A DNA stretch of 45,527 bases. It comes from Thermoproteota archaeon. GTDB lineage: Archaea; Thermoproteota; Thermoprotei; Gearchaeales; Gearchaeaceae. The DNA lies in assembly GCA_021324265.1 (NCBI GenBank), contig JAJPJK010000007.1, forward strand, positions 1 to 45,527. Direction: 5' to 3'. A program made the position numbers and the translations under genes. Each line of letters starts with the position of its first letter. The stretch's first letter is position 1. The notes under the pieces are model-generated. The model was not told the DNA's origin and ran no database searches. It saw only the letters and a list, made by a program, of their open reading frames with translations. This document shows, piece after piece, positions 33,202 to 42,043 of this stretch.

Positions 33202-34493
33202 TTTAAGTTGAGTTTCTCTGCATAAGCGTCTAGATCTAAGAATCCATGTCCGCTAATATTCATTAGGATTACGCTTTCTTTATTTTGCTTTTCTAATTTG
33301 AGTGCTTCATCAATGCATCCCCTTACTGCATATGCTGATTCAGCAGCTACCAGCCATCCTTCCGATTCCAAGAAAATTTTTGCAGCTTCGAAAACTTCTT
33401 TTTCATTAATAGGGTAATATTTTGCTCTGATTATTCCTTCCTCGCGCAATAGGCTTATTATAGGTGCTGCGGCATGATACCTTAATCCGTCACCCTTTAT
33501 TTCCTTGAACTCAGAATTATGACCGAGCGTATACATTTTTAATAAGGGGGTTTGACCCGCTACGTCTGCAAAATCATACTCATATTTCCCCTTTACTAAG
33601 TTTGGTGCAGCTTCAGACTGTACTGCAAGGAATTCGATTTCTCTTTTACTCACCAATTTTTCTCTTATAAAGGGTAGCGCAATGCCTCCGAAATTTGACC
33701 CACCGCCTAAACATGAAATTACTAGATCCGGAAATGTATCTATTTTCTTGAATTGTTCAATAGCTTCCAATCCTATAATGGTTTGGTGCATTAAAACATG
33801 ATTGAGAACAGATCCTAGGGCATATGTTGCATTATCCTGTTTAGATGCATATTCAAGTCCTTCTGCTATGGCTATCGATAAAGAGCCTGGATGATTAGGA
33901 TCCTTTTTCAAATACTTTCTTCCTACTTCTGTAATATCGCTTGGTGAAGCATGCACATTTGCACCATAAAGTTTCATAAGAATTCTTCTCTGTTTTTTCC
34001 ATTCGTAAACATTTCTTACCCAAAATACCTCACAATCCAATCCCAGCAATTTAGCTGCATATGCAAGTGCAGTTCCCCATTGACCAGCACCAGTTTCTGT
34101 AACGAGTTTTTCTTTACCTTCTTTCTTTGCATAATAGGCCTGTGCAAGGGCTGTGTTAAGTTTATGTGAACCTGGTGGGCTCAGATCTTCCCTTTTGTAG
34201 AAAATCTTAACTTTGCTTAGACCAAGTCTTCTTTCGAGTCTTTCAGCCCTATAAAGAGGTCTAGGTCTTCCTACATGAAGGTACAGCTCAATGAGCTCGT
34301 TAGGTATTGCTACCCATCTTTCATTGGAGAATTCTTGTTTCAAACATTCTTTTATCATAACTCGCTCAAGGAATTCCATTCTTGAAACTCCATCACCAGG
34401 CTCTTTGGGTTCTGGTAAAGGTTTTGGTAAATCAGGAATTATGTTATACCAATATTTAGGTAGTTCGGCATCATCGAGAACTATCTTTGTCAT
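33198..34493 (-). CDS. trpB: Tryptophan synthase beta chain, TrpB2 type
   Basis: A 431-residue PLP enzyme that makes tryptophan from indole and serine. The PLP lysine is Lys111 in PPGSHKLNTA, followed by TETGAGQWG, the phosphate loop CLGGGSNFGG, and ESAYAV near the end. The extended N-terminus and length above 420 are typical of TrpB2, which usually works without TrpA. No other trp gene is nearby. TrpB2 may also serve indole salvage. It is divergent from nre across 53 bp. Confidence 0.95.
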   Translation of the reverse strand: MTKIVLDDAELPKYWYNIIPDLPKPLPEPKEPGDGVSRMEFLERVMIKECLKQEFSNERWVAIPNELIELYLHVGRPRPLYRAERLERRLGLSKVKIFYKREDLSPPGSHKLNTALAQAYYAKKEGKEKLVTETGAGQWGTALAYAAKLLGLDCEVFWVRNVYEWKKQRRILMKLYGANVHASPSDITEVGRKYLKKDPNHPGSLSIAIAEGLEYASKQDNATYALGSVLNHVLMHQTIIGLEAIEQFKKIDTFPDLVISCLGGGSNFGGIALPFIREKLVSKREIEFLAVQSEAAPNLVKGKYEYDFADVAGQTPLLKMYTLGHNSEFKEIKGDGLRYHAAAPIISLLREEGIIRAKYYPINEKEVFEAAKIFLESEGWLVAAESAYAVRGCIDEALKLEKQNKESVILMNISGHGFLDLDAYAEKLNLN

Positions 34494-34546
34494 AACCTAA
34501 TATCAATTTAAGATTAAAATCTCTTGTTAATCTTTCTAAGCATGTA

Positions 34547-35851
34547 ATGGAATTTGAGGTTGATGATTTAAAGATAAACTATCCAAATATCAGTAAAGGA
34601 AGAATTCTTGAGCCATCCGCATCAATTTGTATACCTTGCAGAGGAGTGAGATATCTCTGTGGACGTTCCTATTGTCCTTTAATATTAAAAACAACTAAGC
34701 TAATTAGAACAATAGAACTTCGGAAAAGAGTTATACAGGGCTCTAGTCCTCCAGCAGTATTCGTTGGGAGATTCGGTTATCCTAAAGTGAGAATCGGCCC
34801 TCTCCTTCCTTCACTTTTGGGCGATACAAGTAGATATGATTTTCCTGAAGGTTGGTCTGCATTAAGGCTTGAAGATATATTAAACTTTAGATTTTCAATG
34901 GTTAGGAGTTATAAATTTGCCAGTATTGAGGAAGCAAGAATAGAACCCAATTGGCTTCAGAGCCTTCAAGAAATGGTTGCTTCGAGAAATCCTGTTGATA
35001 TGGAGGTGAAATTAGCGAGTATCCCAAGTAATAAGCCATTGCTAGATGACGTAGTAGAGCCACTTGGCCCTTCGGCAAGACTTGAGCACTTCACTTTTCT
35101 TTCAAACTTCAAAATTGACGATAGAGTTGAAAAGGCATACTATGATAGGGATTTAAAGGCAGGGGAAGCGCTATTCAAACTTTACTTAGAGAATGTAGAG
35201 ATTTCAAGATTGTCTAAAATACTGAGCTTAGGGATGCTGGGGACTAGAAAAAATAGGAAGCTAGTTCCTACTAGATGGAGTATAACTGCTGTAGATGATA
35301 CAGTATCAAAAAAGCTAGTGGAAAGGATTAAGGATTTCGAAACCATCGATAATATTAGAGTCTTTTACATTGAAAAACACCTCAATCGTTTTGTTGTAAT
35401 GCTTTTTCCTTCAAAGTGGTTATATGAATGGATTGAATGTTGGTATCCTCAAACGACTTGGAATCTATATGGTCAAGAACCTGAGGCAGAGGGAGATTAT
35501 GAAGGATATAGTGGAAGAAAGGAATATGCATCTCTTGGTGGTTGCTACTACGCTGTAAGGTTAGCCATAGCAGAATACTTGTACAAAGAGAAAAAGCAGG
35601 CTGGAGCTTTGGCAATAAGGGAGATTCTTCCAGGCTTCATAACTTCTATAGGTGTCTGGTTTGTTAGAGAGAGTATAAGAGATCTGTTGAAACAAAAATA
35701 TATTGAGGTAGATAATTATACCGGTGCTCTAGATTATATATTCTCGAAATTAAAATTTAATAGAAATAAATTGATAGAAAAAAGTAAGATACTTAAATAT
35801 ATTTATTTCCAAAAGAAAATTGAAGATTATTTAGATAAATTTAATACTTAA
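34547..35851 (+). CDS. Archaeal DNA repair protein Nre
   Basis: A 434-residue archaeal Nre protein, which acts in DNA damage repair together with PCNA in haloarchaea. A zinc-binding cysteine set is at 28, 31, 38 and 43 (CIPCRGVRYLCGRSYC), followed by SPPAVFVGRFGYPKV, GPLLPS and, in the C-terminal half, the conserved TRWSITAVDDTVSK and SLGGCYYAVRLA. The C-terminal QKKIEDYL (Gln422, Ile425, Tyr428) fits a degenerate PIP-box for PCNA. The last 40 codons are AT-rich. The 3' end overlaps fno by 21 bp. Confidence 0.9.
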   Translation: MEFEVDDLKINYPNISKGRILEPSASICIPCRGVRYLCGRSYCPLILKTTKLIRTIELRKRVIQGSSPPAVFVGRFGYPKVRIGPLLPSLLGDTSRYDFPEGWSALRLEDILNFRFSMVRSYKFASIEEARIEPNWLQSLQEMVASRNPVDMEVKLASIPSNKPLLDDVVEPLGPSARLEHFTFLSNFKIDDRVEKAYYDRDLKAGEALFKLYLENVEISRLSKILSLGMLGTRKNRKLVPTRWSITAVDDTVSKKLVERIKDFETIDNIRVFYIEKHLNRFVVMLFPSKWLYEWIECWYPQTTWNLYGQEPEAEGDYEGYSGRKEYASLGGCYYAVRLAIAEYLYKEKKQAGALAIREILPGFITSIGVWFVRESIRDLLKQKYIEVDNYTGALDYIFSKLKFNRNKLIEKSKILKYIYFQKKIEDYLDKFNT

Positions 35852-36508
35852 ATTCCATCTTTTTGTATTTAAAGATATATTAAGAATTGTAACAGTTATT
35901 GATTCGAGCAAATAAGATAGCTCTATATCACCTACATATAGCGGATTCAGTCTTTCATCAAGATCCGTAGCCAAATTTGTAAATATATCTGTTGCCGATT
36001 TATCGCTGCTGCAATAAAGTAAGTCATAGTTTAGCATGGAATAAGGGTCTGCTAGTTTTTTTGCAGGTAAAGTGTGAAAAGAGGAAACAACCCTATTTTT
36101 CAAAGTTCTAGCGATAACTTCACCAGCTGATCTAGCATTAGGTGCTATGATTGTTGGGTCATAAATGAATTTCCCATCTTTTTTGTTTATTGGAACAATA
36201 GGAGATATTATTAGAGCCTCTTTGTTGATATAATCACCAATATTTTTCAAAAAATCAATTAGATACTGGGCCGGTATCGCGATGACAACTACATCTGCTT
36301 CCTTTGCTGCATCCTCATTCTTCATCCCTTTAATTGTTCCTTTAAGCTCCGTCTGATAAGCAAGTATAGCTTTGCTTGCATAATCTTTGGCTTCGTTGAC
36401 CGCTTTCTGCTCATCTCTTGAACCTATTATTACTTCATGTTTTCTTGCCCATCTTATTGCTAGTCCTGTGCCAAGATCTCCAGTACCTCCAAGTATAGCT
36501 ATCTTCAT
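35831..36508 (-). CDS. fno: F420H2:NADP+ oxidoreductase
   Basis: Exchanges hydride between reduced F420 and NADP. The 225-residue protein has the NADP-binding start KIAILGGTGDLGTGLAIRWA, the IIGSRDEQKA loop that binds the 2'-phosphate, VVVIAIPAQ, and SSFHTLPAKKL. It matches Fno/NpdG in length and layout. It would connect the window's F420 enzymes (LLM oxidoreductase, FrhB-type protein) to biosynthetic NADPH. It is divergent from the radical SAM gene across 72 bp. Confidence 0.92.
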   Translation of the reverse strand: MKIAILGGTGDLGTGLAIRWARKHEVIIGSRDEQKAVNEAKDYASKAILAYQTELKGTIKGMKNEDAAKEADVVVIAIPAQYLIDFLKNIGDYINKEALIISPIVPINKKDGKFIYDPTIIAPNARSAGEVIARTLKNRVVSSFHTLPAKKLADPYSMLNYDLLYCSSDKSATDIFTNLATDLDERLNPLYVGDIELSYLLESITVTILNISLNTKRWNLSIKFI

Positions 36509-36548
36509 ACTTTTGTAATGTGGTCTTGCAATTTATCGATTTCGAAAG

Positions 36549-36558
36549 GCTTAAATCC
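36549..36558 (+). promoter_or_regulatory. TATA box of the radical SAM gene
   Basis: GCTTAAATCC is centred about 28 bp upstream of the ATG at 36581, consistent with leaderless transcription. Confidence 0.5.
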
Positions 36559-36580
36559 TTCTTTATAGTTCTATTATTAA

Positions 36581-38143
36581 ATGGTTAGGGTAGTTCTAAC
36601 TTGCGATAGAACCCTAGCAGGGGAGTTTCACCACATCCCTTTGTTAGATTTCTTTAGTTGCGCACCTGTCGAGAGGACTCCTAAATTTCTATACGATTTC
36701 CTGACTGGCCAAGTACCTACATATGATGGCATAATGGTAAGGGCTCCATATCCGCTTAGAAAGATAGAGGCTGGTTTGCTTAGAGGTTATAAGCCGAATG
36801 AAGTCGTTGTCGTGCATCCTGATCATGTTCATAAATACATCGATGAAGATACTAGAATTGTAGGGATTAATTCCATGGATCCCTTGGGCCTTGGCCCAGT
36901 AACTATGATGTTCACCTATGGCGGCGTTTATACAGCATATACAAAGTACTATTTCATAAAGGCTGTGAATGCAATTAATGAGATAAGAAGGAAGAGGAAC
37001 TTGAAATTCAAACTCGTTATGGGTGGAAGTGGGGCATGGCAGCTAGATGTTAAAAGAAATTATGTGGATAAGCTCGGGATTGATCACGTTATAATGGGAG
37101 AAGTCGATCATCTTCTTCCTGATCTATTCTATGACATCGAGAATGATGGTCTTGATAGATTTATAAAGATAAGAGGGCACCCCAATATAGAGGATATTCC
37201 TATAATAACAAGACCTGCCATGCATGGTTTTGTTGAGACCATGCGTGGTTGTGGTAGGAATTGTCATTTTTGCGAACCTAACTTAAGAGTAGGTAGATAC
37301 ATGCCTATAGAGAGGATAAGGAAGGAAATCTTAACAAATCTTAGTGGTGGTATAAGTAATGTATGGCTTCACAGCGAGGATATCTTCCTTTATAAGGTAG
37401 AGGACAAATCCTATTTTTATCCAAATAGAGATGCGCTCATTGAATTGTTCAGTAATGTTATGTCTATCAAAGGTGTTACACATGCCAATCCAACACATGG
37501 CACTGTTGCACCTGCTGCAGCTGATCCTGGCCTCATCAAAGATTTATCAAAAATACTTCGTGCAGGCCCAAGAAATTGGATCGGTATACAACCGGGGCTA
37601 GAATCAGGTTCTGGTAGAATATTGACTAGCTATATGCCTTTAAAAGCTAAACCATTCGATGCAGAGGACTGGTCGGACGTCATATTTGAAGGTAATGTTG
37701 TTCTCAATGAAAACTATTGGTTCCCCGCATATACAATAATTATTGGTCTTCCTGGTGAGAAGCAAGATGATTTATGGGAAACTGCGAGATTAATAGATCG
37801 GCTGGAAAGAGAATTGCCGAAGAAGGTTGGTGAAAAGGCGCACTTCACAGTTACGCCTCTTAGCTTTGTGCCTATAGGTTTGCTTAGAGATAAGGACTTT
37901 TATAGTATAGATGAGCAAATGAGTGAAGCTGCCTTTGCGGTTATCTATAGAGCTTGGAGACATACAATAATGGAAATCTCAAGAGCTGCCAGAGATGTTT
38001 TCAAAACTAACCCTCTATTCAAAGCATTTATGTTTGGTCTCTGCATGTTCGGAGCGAACATCATTTTAAGAAGTATAGAGAAGTGGGGAGAAAAACAGGG
38101 CTTTGATCCAGAAAAAGCAAAAAGACTTAGGTGGGATAGCTAG
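36581..38143 (+). CDS. B12-binding-type radical SAM protein, archaeal, function unknown
   Basis: A 520-residue radical SAM protein with cluster cysteines 224, 228 and 231 (MRGCGRNCHFCEP). The first 200 residues look like a B12-binding-type Rossmann domain (VVVHPDHVHKYI, VGINSMDPLGLGP, LVMGGSGAWQ, VIMGEVDHLLPDLF) without the DxHxxG cobalamin ligand. After the core come QPGLESGSGRI and TIIIGLPGEKQDD. The C-terminal 100 residues are helical (IMEISRAARDVF). Related archaeal proteins include the tetraether ring synthases (Grs), but identity with those is not shown. No substrate gene sits beside it. The stop interlocks with an AsnC-domain gene. Confidence 0.8.
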   Translation: MVRVVLTCDRTLAGEFHHIPLLDFFSCAPVERTPKFLYDFLTGQVPTYDGIMVRAPYPLRKIEAGLLRGYKPNEVVVVHPDHVHKYIDEDTRIVGINSMDPLGLGPVTMMFTYGGVYTAYTKYYFIKAVNAINEIRRKRNLKFKLVMGGSGAWQLDVKRNYVDKLGIDHVIMGEVDHLLPDLFYDIENDGLDRFIKIRGHPNIEDIPIITRPAMHGFVETMRGCGRNCHFCEPNLRVGRYMPIERIRKEILTNLSGGISNVWLHSEDIFLYKVEDKSYFYPNRDALIELFSNVMSIKGVTHANPTHGTVAPAAADPGLIKDLSKILRAGPRNWIGIQPGLESGSGRILTSYMPLKAKPFDAEDWSDVIFEGNVVLNENYWFPAYTIIIGLPGEKQDDLWETARLIDRLERELPKKVGEKAHFTVTPLSFVPIGLLRDKDFYSIDEQMSEAAFAVIYRAWRHTIMEISRAARDVFKTNPLFKAFMFGLCMFGANIILRSIEKWGEKQGFDPEKAKRLRWDS

Positions 38144-38376
38144 TATCTTTCTATTACGACTGAAGTGGTTGTTTTTACTACGCCTGCAATCCCTAGCAGC
38201 TTATCCTTTACAACTTTTGATAGTTCTGAGAAGTCCTTAGCCTCGACTTTAAGAACTATGTCAAATTCACCTGTTACTGCATATGCTTCTTTTACGTTCT
38301 CTATTTTCCTTACCTCAGTTCCTACTTTATCTATTTTGTTTGGCTCTGCTACTATAAAAATAAAGGCTTCTACCAT
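38140..38376 (-). CDS. Stand-alone Lrp/AsnC ligand-binding (RAM) domain protein
   Basis: A 78-residue protein consisting only of the Lrp/AsnC effector domain (EAFIFIVAEPNKIDKVG, VKEAYAVTGEFDIVLKVEA). It has no DNA-binding helix-turn-helix. Such proteins oligomerise and bind amino acids, and may modulate full-length Lrp proteins. The pattern AVTGEFDIV is conserved in the family. It is divergent from frhB across 84 bp. Confidence 0.9.
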   Translation of the reverse strand: MVEAFIFIVAEPNKIDKVGTEVRKIENVKEAYAVTGEFDIVLKVEAKDFSELSKVVKDKLLGIAGVVKTTTSVVIERY

Positions 38377-38426
38377 GGTATCTCTCTTCTATTTACAATT
38401 AAAGGATTTAAATATTTTTTAGAAAG

Positions 38427-38438
38427 CTTTATAAATTA
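38427..38438 (+). promoter_or_regulatory. TATA box of frhB
   Basis: CTTTATAAATTA is centred about 28 bp upstream of the frhB ATG at 38461. The intervening bases include an out-of-frame ATG that stops after four codons. Confidence 0.6.
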
Positions 38439-38460
38439 ATTTAATGAGTGTTGTAATGTA

Positions 38461-39483
38461 ATGTCTCAACTCTTGACCTTTGGCGATCTAGCTTCATTAG
38501 TTGTTAAACCAAATTTATGTATAAGATGTGGTGCATGCGTTGCTGTATGTCCTCCTGATGTACTTGAAGTAAGAGAGCATACTTCTGAAGGGGCTCAGCT
38601 TGTTGGTGTATGTACACTTTGTGGTTTGTGTCCTCTAGTATGTCCTGTACTTCACCCTTACGAGGCTCCTCTGGAAAAACCACTGGGTGACTATCTAGAA
38701 TATGGCATATTCAAAGCAAGCGATCCTCAGTTAAAGGCTACAGATGGAGGTGTTACGACTGTTCTTCTGGAAGAAGCATTTGAGCTGGGTATTATAGATG
38801 GGGCGATTGTCGCAACTAAGGATGAGGAATGGTATGCAAAGGCTGTGATAGTGACTGATAAAAAAGAACTTAGGAAATATGCGCAAACCATATACTGGCA
38901 TGTTCCTATGGTAACTCCGCTGAGAACAGCAATAGAAAAGATGAAACTCAAAAAAATAGCCATAGTTGGTACAGGCTGCCAAACAGCAGCAGCTAAACTA
39001 ATGGATAAGATACCCAAATTTAAGGGGAGGGTGGTTCTTCTATTAGGTCTATTTTGCTCGAGTACGTGGATGAGGGAAGATTTTTACGATATTGTCAAGG
39101 CAAAGTTAAACCTAACCCCAAAGGATATTGATGATATTTTAGTAAAGAATAAGTTGATTTTTAAGCTTAAGAATGGAGAAACAAGGGAATTACCTATAGA
39201 GGATTTCGATAGTGTAATATTCGGTTCTTGTCATGTTTGTCATGATTTCACGGCTGAAGTTAGTGATGTATCGCTTGGTGCTAACGGAGCTCCTCCTGGA
39301 TGGAATTTCGCGCTTATTAGAACCCAGCTAGGCAAGCAACTTATTGAGAATGCTGTGAAGTCTGGAAAGCTATTGAAAAGCGATGCTAAGCCTAAAATTA
39401 AGTTCGTCACTAGAAGAGCGATCGATCAAAAGCTTAGGACAATACCTGAATCTAAGCAGTTGCCAGTTTTGCAAACTAGATGA
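38461..39483 (+). CDS. frhB: F420 hydrogenase/dehydrogenase beta-subunit-like protein (FrhB)
   Basis: A 340-residue FAD/iron-sulfur protein of the FrhB family, which moves electrons between F420 and a partner. Two [4Fe-4S] motifs are at the N-terminus (Cys20, 23, 26, 30 and Cys51, 54, 57, 61). The FrhB core follows with DGGVTTVLLEEAFELGIIDGA, VGTGCQTAAA and LGLFCSSTW, and a late FGSCHVCHDFTAEVSDVS. No hydrogenase large or small subunit is present, so it is an orphan FrhB used with an unknown partner. It overlaps the next small gene by 4 bp. Confidence 0.9.
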   Translation: MSQLLTFGDLASLVVKPNLCIRCGACVAVCPPDVLEVREHTSEGAQLVGVCTLCGLCPLVCPVLHPYEAPLEKPLGDYLEYGIFKASDPQLKATDGGVTTVLLEEAFELGIIDGAIVATKDEEWYAKAVIVTDKKELRKYAQTIYWHVPMVTPLRTAIEKMKLKKIAIVGTGCQTAAAKLMDKIPKFKGRVVLLLGLFCSSTWMREDFYDIVKAKLNLTPKDIDDILVKNKLIFKLKNGETRELPIEDFDSVIFGSCHVCHDFTAEVSDVSLGANGAPPGWNFALIRTQLGKQLIENAVKSGKLLKSDAKPKIKFVTRRAIDQKLRTIPESKQLPVLQTR

Positions 39484-39746
39484 GTTCAGTAGATAATGTT
39501 GAACTACCATATTTAGCAGAGGAGTTTGGTTTTAAAAAAGCATATCTTACCAGTCATGGTTCGCTTGTTCTTATTTTGGAAAAAAATGGGAAGTTGATAT
39601 ATAGAGAAATAGATGATGCTTGGAGATATATAGAAAACGTTAATCGTGTAGAGGCTCCTCTGGTTAGCGATTTGATGCTAAAATTATTGTATGAGAAGAT
39701 TTCAGAAGTAAAGCAAGAAATGGAAAGAGAGGCGGAACAAGCTTAA
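39480..39746 (+). CDS. Small protein of 88 residues coupled to frhB, unknown function
   Basis: I do not recognise this protein. It has a strand-rich N-terminal half (KKAYLTSHGSLVLILEKNGKL, IYREIDDAW) and a helical acidic/basic C-terminal half (LYEKISEVKQEMEREAEQA). It has no cysteines or membrane segment. Translational coupling to frhB by ATGA suggests that the two proteins act together, perhaps as a small subunit or assembly factor. The pckG TATA-like sequence GCTTAAATCA overlaps its stop codon. Confidence 0.7.
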   Translation: MSSVDNVELPYLAEEFGFKKAYLTSHGSLVLILEKNGKLIYREIDDAWRYIENVNRVEAPLVSDLMLKLLYEKISEVKQEMEREAEQA

Positions 39747-39770
39747 ATCATTCATTATTCAATATATATT

Positions 39771-41534
39771 ATGACAATACCTGAGGAGGAGGTAATTTCA
39801 ACCAATCGTTATTTATTTGAATGGGTTTATTCCGTTGCTTCCTTGACAAGACCGAATCGTATTTATTGGTGCGACGGAAGTGATGAGGAATATGAAAGTT
39901 TAATTAATGAAATGGTTTCGAATGGTATTTTAATCAAGCTCAATCAAGATAAGTTTCCTGGATGCTATCTTCATAGGAGCAATCCCAATGATGTTGCGAG
40001 AACAGAAGAGGCAACATTCATATGTACTAGAAATAAAGACGATGCAGGCCCTACAAATAACTGGATGCCTGTAGACAAAGCAAAGGAGATTCTAAATAAT
40101 ATTCTTAAGGATTCGATGCGTGGAAGAACAATGTATGTAGTTCCATATGTTTTAGGACCTCTAAAGTCCCCTTATTCGAGGATTGGTATTCAGATAACGG
40201 ATAGTCCCTATATCGTTGCAAATCTAAGGCTACTCACACGTATGGGCAGGAAGGCCTTGCAAAAACTCGGAAATTCTAGAGATTTCGTTAAAGGGATACA
40301 TTCTATGTGTAACTTAGATCCTCGTAATCGCTTTATTTGTCATTTTCCTGAAGAAAAACTCATAATAAGCGTAAATTCTAACTACGGCGGTAATGCTATA
40401 TTGAGCAAGAAATGCCATGCATTGAGAATAGCTAGCTATGAGGCAAGAAATGAGGGCTGGCTAGCAGAACATATGCTTATAGTTAGTATAGTTGATCCTG
40501 AAGGGAGGATGTATCACATTGCTGGTGCTTTTCCTAGTGCAAGTGGTAAAACAAATTTAGCTATGCTGAAGCCTAGAGGATATTTTGAGAATTGGAAGGT
40601 CTTCACACTCAGTGATGACATCGCTTGGTTACATACAGATAAAGAAGGAAGATTAAGGGCCATAAATCCTGAAACGGGATTCTTTGCTGTTGCTGTTGGA
40701 ACGAATTACAATACAAATCCAAATATGATGGAGACGATCAAAAAGAATACAATATTTACAAATGTAGCCATGACCGAGGACGGTGAACCATGGTGGGAAG
40801 GCCTTGAGGAACCCAAGAAATTAGTTTACGATTGGAGAGGTGAAGTATGGAATAAAAAAGGTCCTGCAGCGTATCCAAATTCTAGATTCACAGTTTCAGC
40901 TTATCAATATCCCTATCTTTCACCTCTTTTTGATGATCCTGAAGGTGTTCCTATTTCTGCAATTCTATTTGGTGGGAGGAGAAGAAAAACTGTTCCACTA
41001 GTTCTTGAGGCATTTGATATAGTTCATGGAGTTTTGATGGGGGCTATGCTGAGAGCTGAAACAACTGTGGCAGCGAGTGGAAAAGTTGGGATCCTTAGGA
41101 ATGATCCAATGGCAATGTTACCTTTCTGCGGTTATAACATGGCTGATTACTTTACTCACTTCCTCGATGTAATGAAAAGATTACGATACCCTCCAAGGTT
41201 CTTCCTAGTTAACTGGTTTAGAACTGGCAGCGATGGAAGTTATCTCTGGCCAGGATTCAAGGATAACATGTATGTTTTGAAATGGATCCTTGAGCGAGTC
41301 GAAGGTAAGGCAAGGGCTATCGAGACACCAGTTGGCTATGTCCCTGATCTTGAAAGTTTTGATCTTACAGGACTAGAGATTCCTAGAAAGAATCTTGAAG
41401 AACTTTTTAGGATAGACAAACAAGAGTGGCTTCAAGAATTCAATGAAGTTGAGAAATTCTTTGAGTTATTTGGTAATCGTTTTCCCTCTGAACTTTGGGA
41501 AAAATTCTATGAAATTAAATCGAGATTGGCTTAA
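39771..41534 (+). CDS. pckG: Phosphoenolpyruvate carboxykinase (GTP)
   Basis: Converts oxaloacetate and GTP to PEP and CO2, a gluconeogenic entry step. The 587-residue protein is full length for the GTP family. It has SVNSNYGGNAILSKKCHALR, the P-loop FPSASGKTN (residues 254-262), the metal site TLSDDIAWLH, and ILFGGRRRKTVPLV. In most GTP-type enzymes the P-loop is PSACGKTN with a hyper-reactive cysteine; here Ser258 replaces it. GCTTAAATCA at 39741-39750, 25 bp upstream, is a likely TATA box. The stop shares one base with the start of the HD gene (TAATG). Confidence 0.96.
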   Translation: MTIPEEEVISTNRYLFEWVYSVASLTRPNRIYWCDGSDEEYESLINEMVSNGILIKLNQDKFPGCYLHRSNPNDVARTEEATFICTRNKDDAGPTNNWMPVDKAKEILNNILKDSMRGRTMYVVPYVLGPLKSPYSRIGIQITDSPYIVANLRLLTRMGRKALQKLGNSRDFVKGIHSMCNLDPRNRFICHFPEEKLIISVNSNYGGNAILSKKCHALRIASYEARNEGWLAEHMLIVSIVDPEGRMYHIAGAFPSASGKTNLAMLKPRGYFENWKVFTLSDDIAWLHTDKEGRLRAINPETGFFAVAVGTNYNTNPNMMETIKKNTIFTNVAMTEDGEPWWEGLEEPKKLVYDWRGEVWNKKGPAAYPNSRFTVSAYQYPYLSPLFDDPEGVPISAILFGGRRRKTVPLVLEAFDIVHGVLMGAMLRAETTVAASGKVGILRNDPMAMLPFCGYNMADYFTHFLDVMKRLRYPPRFFLVNWFRTGSDGSYLWPGFKDNMYVLKWILERVEGKARAIETPVGYVPDLESFDLTGLEIPRKNLEELFRIDKQEWLQEFNEVEKFFELFGNRFPSELWEKFYEIKSRLA

Positions 41535-42043
41535 TGGGTGCTTTAGACTTTTTACTTAAGGCATATGAATTGAAGGAACTTGATAGAAAAGGATGGGTTA
41601 AGAAAGTAGGTATTAAAAATCCGGAAAGCGTTGCTAGTCATACATACGGAATGCTTTTACTTGCATTATTATTCTATAAGGATTCATCTATCATGAAGGA
41701 AATCGTTATCCACGATTTGGCAGAAGTATTGATAGGCGATCTTACTCCTGAAGAGAAATCTAATGAATCTAAAGATAGAGAAAAAGAGGCATTTAAACAT
41801 TTAGTTTCTACTTTAGACAAAGCAAAGCAAGATGAACTAATCAGTCTCTATGAACAAGCAAATTTCGATATGTTTGTAAAAGAACTCGATAAGCTAGATC
41901 TTGCGATTCAAGCGTTGTATTATAAGGAGAAGGGTTATCCTAAAGAAAAATTGGAAGAATTCATCTTGACAGCTGATACATCAATAAAAAATCAGAAACT
42001 AAGAAAAATTTTTGAAGAGGTAAAAGTCAGATTTTATTCGTGA
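41534..42043 (+). CDS. HD-domain phosphohydrolase (YfbR/HDDC2-like 5'-nucleotidase)
   Basis: A 169-residue HD-domain metal hydrolase. Metal ligands are His36 (PESVASHTYG), His60-Asp61 (IVIHDLAEVLIGDLTP) and a later Asp in the KELDKLDLAIQA helix. This pattern matches the YfbR/HDDC2 group, which dephosphorylates (deoxy)nucleoside monophosphates. It is coupled to pckG by a one-base stop-start overlap. The 3' end overlaps the convergent acyl-CoA synthetase gene by 17 bp. Confidence 0.88.
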   Translation: MGALDFLLKAYELKELDRKGWVKKVGIKNPESVASHTYGMLLLALLFYKDSSIMKEIVIHDLAEVLIGDLTPEEKSNESKDREKEAFKHLVSTLDKAKQDELISLYEQANFDMFVKELDKLDLAIQALYYKEKGYPKEKLEEFILTADTSIKNQKLRKIFEEVKVRFYS

